Of a stretch of DNA of 64,000 nt, positions 43,612-54,389 are shown piece by piece. The stretch lies in the NCBI GenBank assembly GCA_037157565.1, contig JAZHRO010000019.1:21763001-21827000 (forward strand). The letters are read 5' to 3'. This stretch comes from Thalassia testudinum. Its lineage: Eukaryota; Streptophyta; Magnoliopsida; Alismatales; Hydrocharitaceae. Below the pieces are notes generated by a model, which worked only from the letters and a program-made list of their open reading frames with translations, was not told where the DNA came from and did not search any database. The translations under genes and the position numbers were made by a program. Each line of letters begins with the position of its first letter. Position 1 is the first letter of the stretch.

Positions 43612-44290
43612 CTACTCGTCTGTGGCACTGCACTCAGGCTAACAACTTTAGCTCCTACAGTCACAGAGTCTGACAGCATCTCTCTAGGACCTAGGTACAG
43701 GGTTAATAGAAAATGTTAGCGAATGCTGGATAGAGTAGAGAACAACATAAATGAGCAAAGTAGAGCCAATATGAAAATAGGAAGAGCGGGTATTGTTCTT
43801 AATTATTTCAATTTATCTTTCATTAAACCCATTATTCGTGCCTTTCCAAATTCCAATCGTTAATCATCCAAATTAGTTTCTTCGAAAGGTGTGAGGAGAT
43901 CTTGGTGCGATATCCTAGACAGTAGTTTGCAGACGACTCACCCCCTAGCTGAGGGGACGATCCGTATCCACTCTATCGCCTTGGGGTCCTAGCTAATGAG
44001 GTAAAATGGCGACTACGGTCCGTGTGATAAATATACGGGGAGCTACCCTGCACTGGTACATGACCAGTACTTTCCACTACAAGGTTCGAGAACAAAACAG
44101 CTCCAACGTCTCGTAACAGCAACGCGTACTCGACACCCCGCTACCCGGTTGGCCAAAAATGGCCTAACAAGCGAGTCACATAGAGGATAGCTCACTCCTT
44201 GAGTCAGTCTGTGCCCCTAATAGGTATAGTCGACCTTACCATAGATACCAGGCATGAGTGCTGACTTTCAAAGTAACCTCTCAGGATCTA
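43612..44290 (-). repeat. Diverged S-type LTR fragment, inverted
   Basis: Its reverse complement contains, in one continuous run, the sequences split on the plus strand between 35799-36111 and 42981-43330. This shows that the plus-strand copy was one LTR later separated by insertions. Confidence 0.6.
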
Positions 44291-44989
44291 AATTATCAAG
44301 TAATTTCCCATCATCAACCCCCAATTTTTATAACAAATTTCGTACATGTTTCCAACATTATTTTATTTCAAAAGAACAATTTTTCTTTATTTCCTTCTTT
44401 CTTTTCAATTCCTTCAGAACTTCACCGTAATTCAACCCTTACATGAATTGTGATACTTTGAACATAGCATAATCATTCTGAATCAATTATTTTATGCTAA
44501 CATTTATTTAGTTCGATTCTTTATTTAACAAGTCATAAATAAGAGTTTATATTTTAATAAGTAATACAATTATTACCCGGAGTTACAATATCAATACACA
44601 TAGGCAGTCAATACTTTAGCAGAGAGGTGTAATGATTGCAGATAATATAATTAAGTATCTAATGAATATTAAAATTGTCATTCAAGGAAAGAAGGTAGAG
44701 GTACTCTACTTGGGTCATCAAAGATCATGGTGACTTCAAGAAAATACATTTCTCAGATTTTATGCACTCTCTCGGTGTCCTCTAAAATCAAATAAGAGAG
44801 AACATTTAAAAAAAATGTAAATATGGGGACTTTTGAGGTGAAAGAGCAAATTAACACTTTGGATGAGGAAGAAATCTCACCACGTTAGAGTATGCCTTGA
44901 CGCGATTCCATCGACAGGTGCCTCGCTGAAATCGGGCTTCGAATGTTCACTATATCAAGTAAGAGGTCTGTGATCAGGGACTTATATGC
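44291..44989. other. AT-rich spacer with gypsy LTR remnant
   Basis: 44720-44940 matches the reverse complement of 18000-18200. The remainder has no readable structure. The frame at 44258-44446 has no supporting domain. Confidence 0.4.
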
Positions 44990-46035
44990 AATTAACAGAA
45001 CATATGATTTTCCATGTATAATTTTTTAAAAACTCTAATCACCCCACCCCTTCCCTTCTTCTTCCTCGCGCCGTCTTCGCTCTTTCCGTCATGGCACTGT
45101 TCACGCACGAGCAGTCCATGCACACGGATGTTAACCTCGCCGGTCTCCTGCCTCCCCAGCCTTGCTCCGTCCACCGCACCCTTGCCGGCGACATCCACAC
45201 GCCATCGCGCTCCCGCCGGGGTGCCTCGCCGGCCGGAAGGTCCCACCTTCGTTACTTGCCATGGGTGCAATGGCCCATGGCCGGTCTCTCACCCTTGCTA
45301 CATCGGCCTCTCGTCGATCGCCCGATCAACCCTCGATGCCCTCATCGACATCCGTGGACTCAACTCCAACGCCCATCTCCTTCTCTTCCCTCCCCCTTCT
45401 TCCTCGTCATGACGCACATGGAACACTCATGGAGAAGAGAGGATTACCTTCCACCACGCGACGCCGCCGGCAAACACCCTCCCGCCATCCCTACTCCTTG
45501 TCCGTCGATCACACCCTACCGTCGGCGCTGCCCTTGGGTCCTCCTCTCACGCTGAAGGAAGCAGGAGAGGAAGAAAAGAGAAAAAGAAGAACTCTTTCTT
45601 CCTTTCTTCTCTCTCAAACTCTCGTCCCCACACGATGATATCATGGAAATGACGTGATTGGCGGCTGGGCTTTGTTTAAATAAGCCTCAGGAGGTCCACT
45701 AGGGTTTAGGAATTTAAGCAATTGACCATTATAGCCTTAGGTTAGGTTTATGAAATCCAGGATTCCATGAAATTTGTTTTTTACGTAAGTTTCGCCACGC
45801 AAATTGGATTTCTACGTAGTTAGTTTTGTTGGAAAACTTGCAATAAGAACTTAACAATATCAAATATGACATCATTTATGCAAATTTTCACCTTAGTTTG
45901 ACTGGAGTTGACCAATCACACATTTTTTTGTTTTTGGGCTACGTGAACTTGATTCTCATTCCATAAGCAATGACATGTTTGACTTGAAACTCTTCATCTA
46001 GAATTGGGTTTGAAATTAGGTTTTGGGCCATAACA
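44990..46035 (-). repeat. Gypsy LTR (same type as 5265-5507)
   Basis: Read on the minus strand it begins TGTTATGGCCCAAAACC at 46035. Bases 45790-46035 match 5265-5507. A GC-rich leader occupies 45040-45640 and gives overlapping open frames on both strands (for example 45091-45555 and 45162-45638), which I take as non-coding. The left border is uncertain. Confidence 0.55.
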
Positions 46036-46660
46036 ACAAGTGAAGGCCATTTTCTCTTGGTCTTCTGGGTTGATTGCAACTTGGTTGTAGCCTGAATATC
46101 CATCTAGAAGCAAAAATACTTCCTCCTTGCAAGTCTCTCTAATATCTGGTTAATAAAGGATAGGGGGAAGTGATTTTTCTTAGTTGCAGAATTCAGTTTC
46201 TTATAATCACTGCATACCATGCAGTCGTGCTGCGAGTTGGGATGGATTTGCTCTTATCATTGGTAATCATAATGAGTGTTGCTTTCTTTGGTATCACTTG
46301 AATTGGGCTTGCCTAAGAACTATTAGAAATGGGGTAAATAATGCCTGCATCAAGCTATTTAATAATTTTTTTCTTCATGACTTCTTGCATATTCAGATTG
46401 AGTTGCCTTTATAATTTGTGAGATGGTCGTGTACCCTCCTCTAGATAAATCTTGTGGGTGCAATATGCAGGACCAATTCCTTGAAGGTCAGAGATGGTTC
46501 ACCCAATAGCCTGTTTGTGTTTACTTGAGACTTGAATCAATTTGAGTTCTTGATCCTTGGTCAAATTGGCATTAATAATCACAGGCAAAGTTTGATTTAG
46601 CCCTAGGTAAACATGCTTCGAGTTATCAGGCAGAGACTTAAGTTCTAAGTGAGATGGAAA
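46036..46660 (-). pseudogene. Athila-type reverse transcriptase N-terminal fragment
   Basis: Its nucleotide sequence follows 58905-59520 on the same strand block by block (GAAGGCCATTTTCTCTTG, ATAATCACTGCATACC, GGTATCACTTGAATTGG, and the GATGG-TCACCCAAT region). It therefore encodes the RT region around the fingers and palm start and part of the upstream linker. Multiple frameshifts leave no long minus-strand frame. It abuts the gypsy LTR at 46035 without a PPT, so it is a truncated piece rather than an intact element end. Confidence 0.7.
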
Positions 46661-47469
46661 TAGGAGGGAGGGTAGTGGTAGTTTCTCACCTCAACTCAGT
46701 TAATTAAGTTAATTTTACTTAATTATGAGTAGAGAAAAGTAATTTAGGTTAACTCGAAATTATGTCATTTAGTAGTATATGGTTGAATTAACCTAACATT
46801 TTAGAATTTTTTAACTGGTTGAGTTCAGGTCGTTCGCTGAGAGGTATACACCATTTTAAATTCACTAATTAACTCTATTTATGTAATAAGTATAGGAGGT
46901 ATAGTTAAATTAGTTGTAAAACATGAATTTTGCAAAAATTGATTTAATTTGAAGAAATATGCAAAATCCCATTTGAAATCTAGTTATTTCAAAAGATTAA
47001 AGGCAAATAAGAGTATCTATTCAAAACATACCTTATTACAATTAAAAACAATTACAACAAATTCATACAAAAGAAATTAAAGAAATTAAACTTCTTTTCT
47101 CCAGCCTCTCTTCCTTTTCTTTTCTCTCTATTCTTTCTCTTCTCTTCTTTATTTCCTTTTATTCTATTTACCTTTTTTTTTCTTTCTCTTTTTATTTCTC
47201 TCTTATTCTCTTGAACTCTTTCTTTCTCTTCATTCTCTACTTTGTTCCAGCCTTCATCTTCTCTTCTTTAGTCTTTTTCTTCCTTCTTTCTTCTATTGCT
47301 CTTTATTCCTTAGTGCTTGTTCTTCTCCTTTCTTTCCTTTGTTATGAATCCTTCTTCTGTTCTTCTCCTTTCCGTAGCCTTTTCTTTTTCCTTTCCCTTA
47401 GTTTTCAGCTTCTGCATTCAACACTTAGCTTCTTCAGCTCCTTCTCTTCAGCTGAATCGGGTTTTTCCT
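46661..47469. other. AT-rich spacer with polypyrimidine block
   Basis: 46680-47080 is AT-rich. 47090-47410 is an almost pure C/T stretch on the plus strand of about 320 bases (TTCTTTTCTCTCTATTC type). The frame 47211-47474 through it is low-complexity and not supported. It is continuous with 51047 once the palindrome is removed. Confidence 0.5.
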
Positions 47470-50400
47470 TGTAACGACCCGGTTCCCGAGTCCCTACGAG
47501 ACACGAGAACCGGACCAACTCGACTAATCCCAAGACCTAGTCGTCCAACGAGGAAGTAACCAAAAGACAGTAAAATAAACCACATTCAGCATGAATATAA
47601 CTAACAGTAAGAAAGTACAGCAGTAAGGAAAGAAACTACTACAGTAGGTACCACCACAACAGTAAAACAACATTTATCATATAACAAGAACTGCAGGTAA
47701 AGAAGGTACAGCGGAAACAAAAACTACTCACTAGAATAGAAACAAAAGGGGTACAAAAGGCTGTGGTAACTCTACTGGACCCTACTCGGCCCAGCGTCCT
47801 CTGCAGCCGCCGACCCTGGCTGCTCAACACCTGGTCCTGAAAAAGGTAACGAGTGTAACACGTCAGCAAAACGCTGAGTAGAGTGGCAAACTAACTAAAG
47901 GCAACAGTAGAGTGTACAGTAGCTGTTATGTTTTATTACTTCCTTTATTCACATCTTTCAATTTTTCTCACTATTTCATTTATTTCTCAGATCCTTTACT
48001 TGATCTCGAATGTCCTCGTGGGAACGATCTTGATTGCAGTCTTTTCCAAAAGTAGAAGTAGCACGTGGTGCTCTCCTGGCCGGGAGAGTCCCCCGTGGTG
48101 ATCCTACCCTCAGTCAACCACCTCAAGGTCACTGACAGACGTAACGGTGACTACGGCACGTGCGATAAACGCACAGGTAGCTAGCCCGCACTGGTACGCG
48201 GTCAGTCGTTTCCGTTAACGGGTGCGCCCAAAGCACAGCACGGAACCAGGGCAGAGCCCTCTCAGTAACAGGGGTCCAACCCCTCCACAGTAACCAAACC
48301 GGGGCCTTGCCCCTCCAAAGTCCGCGCACCCTCGCCTGACTACCCTGATTTGCCCTAGTGGGCCTAACAAGTCGGTGAAGGAGGCTAGCAGAACCCCGGG
48401 GCCCGTGGGGTAGCTAGTACTCTCCTAACACTACTAGCTCTCCTCGGTACTACGTACACGAGGGCCAAGAAGTCGGTACAGAGCGGCCAATCCTAACCCC
48501 GGGTCCCTGGGGCGGTTGGCCCCACTCTGCACTAAACAGGTACAGGTACTTCCCTTGGTACTGCGTACCTAAGAGACAGTACAAACTACATCTCAGTTCC
48601 ATTCCTTTTTCTTTCCAGGAGTTCCACTCCTAATTCCCCGTAGGGTTCCAGCTCTTTATCTCAGAACATCATATCTTTCACTTTCCAGATTCACGTTCTC
48701 AAAATCCATGATCTCAAACATGTTTCTTTATTCATAACAGGCAGCTGTTAATTCAAATTACAGGCAGCTTTATATTCCTTTCCATTTTTTCCAAGACTGC
48801 AGTATTATACATTCCACTAGTTTTTCCATCCTAAGATTCATGCCACATCCTAGGATCTAGCATACAACTAGTTTTCTAGCCCTAGGATTCATGCATCACC
48901 TAGGAGCTATCATTCCATACATTTCTCATTCCTAGGATTTATGCAATGCCCTAGGTTCTAGTTATGGTTCCATACTTTAACAGATTTTATTAATACTTAA
49001 AGCCACTCTACCAGGTACAACGGGAGTAATGGGGGCGTGATCGGGAATCCCGCGCGCCTCCACGACTCTCAAGACTGCAACCGAACGAGGTCCTATCACA
49101 AGGATCAAACACAAGGAGTGTCTCAAAACAGTGTATAGCTACAGTAGACGAGTAGAGGAATTAATTCTGAAGAGAACGCAACTCGGATCGCGGAAAACGG
49201 AGCCCGAACGGGCCCTAAACGGGTCGAAAAAGACGATACTGTGCAAAATCAGACGTCTGGAGGGAGTTCCAGGCATCTGATTTTGCACAGTATCGTCTTT
49301 TTCGACCCGTTTAGGGCCCGTTCAGGCTCCGTTTTCCGCGATCCGAGTTGCGTTCTCTTCAGAATTAATTCCTCTACTCGTCTATTGTAGCTATACACTA
49401 TTTTGAGACACTCCTTGTGATAGGACCTCGTTCGGTTGCAGTCTTGAGAGTCGCGGAGGCGCGCGGGATTCCCGATCACGCCCCCATTACTCCCGTTGTA
49501 CCTGGTAGAGTGGCTTTAAGTATTAATAAAATCTGTTAAAGTATGGAACCATAACTAGAACCTAGGGCATTGCATGAATCCTAGGAATGAGAAATGTATG
49601 GAATGATAGCTCCTAGGTGATGCATGAATCCTAGGGCTAGAAAACTAGTTGTATGCTAGATCCTAGGATGTGTCATGAATCTTAGGATGGAAAAACTAGT
49701 GGAATGTATAATACTGCAGTCTTGGAAAAAATGGAAAGGAATATAAAGCTGCCTGTAATTTGAATTAACAGCTGCCTGTTATGAATAAAGAAACATGTTT
49801 GAGATCATGGATTTTGAGAACGTGAATCTGGAAAGTGAAAGATATGATGTTCTGAGATAAAGAGCTGGAACCCTACGGGGAATTAGGAGTGGAACTCCTG
49901 GAAAGAAAAAGGAATGGAACTGAGATGTAGTTTGTACTGTCTCTTAGGTACGCAGTACCAAGGGAAGTACCTGTACCTGTTTAGTGCAGAGTGGGGCCAG
50001 CCGCCCCAGGGACCCGGGGTTAGGATTGGCCGCTCTGTACCGACTTCTTGGCCCTCGTGTACGTAGTACCGAGGAGAGCTAGTAGTGTTAGGAGAGTACT
50101 AGCTACCCCACGGGCCCCGGGGTTCTGCTAGCCTCCTTCACCGACTTGTTAGGCCCACTAGGGCAAACCAGAGTAGTCAGGCGAGGGTGCGCGGACTGTG
50201 GAGGGGCAAGGCCCCGGTTTGGTTACTGTGGAGGGGTTGGACCCCTGTTACTGAGAGGGCTCTGCCCTGGTTCCATGCTGTGCTTTGGGCGCACCCGTTA
50301 ATGGAAACGACTGACCGCGTGCTAGTGCGGGCTAGCTACCTGTGAGTTTATCGCGCGTGCCGTAGTCACCGTTACGTCTATCAGTGACCTTGGGGTGGTT

Positions 50401-51046
50401 GACTGAGGGTAGGATCACCACGGGGGACTCTCCCGGCCAGGAGAGCACCACGTGCTACTTCTACTTTTGGAAAAGACTGCAATCAAGATCGTTCCCACGA
50501 GGACAATCGAGATCAAGTAAAGGATCTGAGAAATAAATGAAATAGTGAGAAAAATTGAAAGATGTGAATAAAGGAAGTAATAAAACATAACAGCTACTGT
50601 ACACTCTACTGTTGCCTTTAGGTAGTTTGCCACTCTACTCAGCGTTTTGCTGACGTGTTACACTCGTTACCTTTTTCAGGACCAGGTGTTGAGCAGCCAA
50701 GGTCGGCGGCTGCAGAGGACGCTGGGCCGAGTAGGGTCCAGTAGAGTTACCACAGCCTTTTGTACCCCTTTTGTTTCTATTCTAGTGAGTAGTTTTTGTT
50801 TCCGCTGTACCTTCTTTACCTGCAGTTCTTGTTATATGATAAATGCTGTTTTACTGTTGTGGTGGTACCTACTGTAGTAGTTTCTTTCCTTACTGCTGTA
50901 CTTTCTTACTGTTAGTTATATTCATGCTGAATGTGGTTTATTTTACTGTCTTTTGGTTACTTCCTCGTTGGACGATTAGGTCTTGGGATTAGTCGAGTCG
51001 GTCTGGTTCTCGTGTCTCGTAGGGACTCGGGAACCGGGTCGTTACA
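47470..51046. mobile_element. Palindromic S-family half-LTR insertion with 5-bp TSD
   Basis: The left arm 47470-49261 is the reverse complement of the right arm 49268-51046, with a 6-base centre. In the outer roughly 380 bases I count about five mismatches, so arms are about 98-99% identical; lengths differ by 13 bases from small indels. The ends are TGTAACGACC...GGTCGTTACA and the flanks are TTCCT (47465-47469) and TTCCT (51047-51051). Each arm corresponds to the solo-LTR part from about 29201 to the U5 end at 31067. Both termini are therefore U5 ends and there is no U3. No protein is encoded. Confidence 0.93.
49251..49278. other. Centre of the palindrome, AGACGTCTGGA motif
   Basis: AGACGTCTGGA (49251-49261) and TCCAGGCATCT (49268-49278) flank a 6-base loop. 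In the related LTR at 37032-37059 the same place reads AGACGTCTGGAA-GATG-TTCCAGACGTCT with unrelated flanks, so the fold lies on an existing inverted motif. Confidence 0.85.
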
Positions 51047-54000
51047 TTCCTTTAACCAAAAATTAGTTTAAGGTTTGCGACGAGGTCCTTTCGAGGATAC
51101 ACAGCACCTTGAGAAGGGTGGGACCAGACCCTATTGGGTCCTCGCCTTATTTGATTACGATTTATTTTTGATTTATTTCTTTCTTGAGCCGAACCGACCC
51201 AATCGCCTCCCAGGCCTCGCCCTCCTAGGGCCAACATCGCACACGCCCACTTGGGCGCACACCCGCAGACACACACATGCCCGCATGCACACACACAGAT
51301 CAGATGCTCAGAATGGTTAGGATTCTTTTTCGCATTGAGCACTTGACGACTGGTAAGCCCAGTACACAAATTCGTTTTATACCTATGCGCACGCTCAACA
51401 ATTTCCGATGTGAGACTATGTTTTCCCCCTTCAGACCTGACTTCAAATGAAGATTGCTCCTAGCTCAGAGCTCCAAATCAAGCGAAACAAAGCTTGATGG
51501 AAAGCTCTAAGGTAGCTCTACAAGATTACAGGGTCAATTTTAGGTCAATAGGATGTTTTCCTCTTCGATTTGAAGAGTGAATCTATGGGGTTTCCTATGG
51601 GGTTTATGACCTGGAAATGGAGTAATACTCACAGTGTCTATAGATTGGTCTTTCTAACTTAACTAAGGGTCTGAATAAGCTCTGCAGGTCTTTCCGCAGC
51701 TATTGGAATAGGTTCTGAAGCTCTTTAAGCTTCAGGAGCTGTAGAGAAGCTCTAAGCTTCTCTGAAAGCTTCAGAGAATAAATTTCTAACTCTGAATAGG
51801 TAAACAGACATTTAAGAACATTCTTAATTGATTAAAATGGGTTTTAAGGGTTGTTACAAATTGATCTGGGCAGGATTTGAGATCAAATCTCAACAAAATG
51901 CCACTGCCATCAGTTTGGGTTCGAAAACAACACAAACTGATAGGGAATGAATTCTAACAGAATTACAAGTTTGAGCTCAATTAATTCATTCTTAAATCAT
52001 TCAACAGAATCTCAGGGACATTTCAAACTCCTTAATTTCTCAGATCGAGCTCAGAATCAAGATCTCAAACTCAGTTTGACTGTAAAGCTCGGAATTTTGA
52101 CTTTCTGATTTAAGCATCTTGTCACGAAATTAACGCCTCGAACAAAATCCTCTCAACCTCAAAAATCTTTCCAATCTCTTAAACAGGTGTTCTAACCTAA
52201 GAACCTAGGGTTCCAGGCTCATCGCCTGAACTCTAAAGGTGCATCGTTCGCCAGAATGATTGGGATGCTTCTATAAAGATCTGAGGTTAGGAACAGCTTC
52301 AGTGCTCTGCACTGAAGCTTCTAGACTCCTTAAATGCATCTTTTAGACTTCTGTGCAGGCTTCTCCAACTCCACCGGAGTTGGAGAAGAAGATACCTCAC
52401 TCTGAGCTCCAATGGTTAAAATCCTAAATAAATGACCTCAAACTACTCTATGATCAATATTACATCAATCTGGAGCTTTTCATCAAATTCTGTAGGTTGA
52501 AGATCAGTAATGACTCGCGGGAGCTCACCAGAGCTCCGGCGAGTCTAGAAAAATGCAAATCGTGCATAGAGTGGTGAATTTATGCCATTTTTGATTTGAA
52601 AAGGTTCCTAAGGTTGCAAGGAACCTCAGGATCGCATTTAATTCCTCTTTAATTCATTACATGAATGAGTAATCAGTAAATTCAAGTTTTAATAGAATTT
52701 TAGTGGTTGAGGTTCAGGACTTGGTCTCTCACTCAAATAAGTGGTTGAGACAAGTCAACAGATGTCTGTGATCATATTTATATAAATAATTTATAATTTA
52801 AACCGCTCCTGAGCCACCATTGACAGCGAGCTTAGGAGCTGAATTAAAATTAGGCTTTTATATTAAAGATGATAATTATTCAAATTAAGGTGTGGAATAG
52901 GGTCCTTAGATGATGAATAGATGATGAAGAACCCAGTGAATGTGAATTTAGCTCAGCTACTGCCGCCATGGATAGCAACAGTAGCTGTTGAAGGTGGATA
53001 TGATTTAAGTGATTAAGTGATAGAATTAGTGTTTAAATGGGTTAGAAGTGATCGTGATTGATAGAGGAAGATGATCAGCAGATTCAAAAGACAAAACTAA
53101 GTCTCCAGCAAGCTCAAGGAGCTCACCGGAGTTGAAGAAGACGATCCTTGAATTTTGACATTATACTACATTAACTACCTAACTATCTAGACTACTCCTA
53201 CTCCTACCTACTGTTACCTGGACAAAAGAGGTAAAGGGAATTCATCGAAGGCTCATGACGGAGTACGAAATCAGAGGGTATTGAGGAAGATCTCCGGCGG
53301 GCGAAAATGGATGGAGCAGAGGCACTCCTCGGTTGACTCCTTTGTCCAAGGACGCAGCAGACCTCAGTGAAGTTCCTAAGCCAATCAGGATGGACGGAAG
53401 TAGTCGGAGGATGATGTGGAAGATTGCTAGAGTTGTAGAAGAATAAACTATTGGGTTGGCTACAGTGAAGAAGAGGGAAGGGAGCCAACTTACCAGAAAT
53501 CGAGGGGGTGAGGGGCTATTTATAGTTGACGGTGATGAAGAGGGCGGCGGAGTTTGGACGTGTGAGGAGCTAGAGGAGGTTAACCACTAGCGTCGTCTCC
53601 GACAATGGTGAGGTTAACTTCCACCTAAAATTAGGATTAAAGTATCATCCAGATCGACGGATGAGAATGGGATGGTGAACACAAGCTCTAGGAGCTTGGA
53701 GAAGGTGGAAGGATGTCAGATGTGCGGTGATCGAGTGGTGGAAGCACCCTCTGTCGTTAGCCGTTCAACCAGTTGAAGGAAGAAGAAGAAGAAGAAGAAG
53801 AAGAAGAAGACAAGGACCTTTATGGAATGAAACGTAAGGACCTATAAGAGAACTAAGGACTCGATTGAAATGAGTAATAAGGATCTAAATGTAAACTCAG
53901 GTTTTAAAGGTTTATTTTAACTTAGATCTTTTTCAACTTTTTATATATGATTATAAATATGGTAATTATTATGTTTACACCTTTAATTTACATTTGTGAC

Positions 54001-54296
54001 CTTTTTAGTTAATTTATTAAATTAGGTAGAGTTACTTAAGTTATTACATACTTATGTATATATTATGATTAACTTATTAATTAAAGGAATGATTGATAAG
54101 ATCTCGAGTCCAATTATTAATCAAATTGTTAATAATATTATTTGAATGATAAATAGTATTTTTAACTTATTTTAAGGTCCTTCACTATATATCCCTTATT
54201 TTATAATTAACCCATATATACTTATATCCTTAGCTATTTAACTAGGAAGACTAGTTAATTAGGGGTAATTAGAGATCATGATGAGTCTCTCATCAT
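51047..54296 (-). repeat. Probable long gypsy LTR / non-coding region
   Basis: No convincing coding region. Features visible: CA-rich block at 51210-51300, the ATTTCCGATGTGAGACTATG box at 51401, and repeated 'gagctccaccggagttggagaag'-like words at 52370-52560 and 53110. An AT-rich part follows from 53890. On the minus strand a TGATGAGAGACTC start at about 54295, following the PPT at 54297-54306, suggests the 3' LTR of a minus-strand Athila-like element. The minus frame 53204-53488 has no domain match. Confidence 0.4.
53775..53811 (+). repeat. GAA trinucleotide microsatellite
   Basis: GAAG followed by a run of about eleven GAA units. Confidence 0.9.
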
Positions 54297-54332
54297 ACCC
54301 CCAAGCCAAAGTTTTGCTAGTCCCTAGCAAAA
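54297..54332 (-). other. Hairpin plus polypurine module (minus strand)
   Basis: On the plus strand, CCCCCAAGCC at about 54298-54306 is followed by TTTTGCTAG-TCC-CTAGCAAAA (stem 54312-54320 with 54324-54332, 9 bp). On the minus strand this is a 9-bp hairpin followed by GGCTTGGGGG. Confidence 0.7.
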
Positions 54333-54389
54333 TTAAGTAAAGATATGATGATTTAAAGCACTTGGTTTTAAATTAATATAAATAACAAC

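Noticed and set aside
45014..45638. Three overlapping plus-strand frames of 130-160 codons in a GC-rich stretch.
   Set aside because: The sequence matches the leader part of a gypsy LTR; simultaneous openness in three frames and Pro/Ser-rich composition indicate a base-composition effect.
47211..47559. Phe/Leu/Ser-rich frames suggesting a membrane protein.
   Set aside because: The frames are produced by a C/T-only tract; low complexity, no stop-codon-independent evidence, and they run into the palindrome.
47639..47869. Frame of 76 codons nearly identical to the one at 50647-50877, suggesting a conserved gene pair.
   Set aside because: The two are the mirror copies in the arms of the palindrome; similarity reflects the DNA duplication, and the solo LTR lacks an equivalent intact frame.
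47470..51046. Interpretation of the palindrome as a Mutator-like or foldback DNA transposon with long terminal inverted repeats.
   Set aside because: The TSD is 5 bp, not the usual 8-11 bp of Mutator-like elements. The arms are LTR sequence ending exactly at the LTR U5 border, and no transposase is present.
47470..51046. Sequencing or assembly artefact (unsplit fold-back read).
   Set aside because: An artefact would extend into the flanks and have identical arms. Here the arms differ at about 1-2% of sites, the palindrome stops at the LTR border, and a TSD is present.
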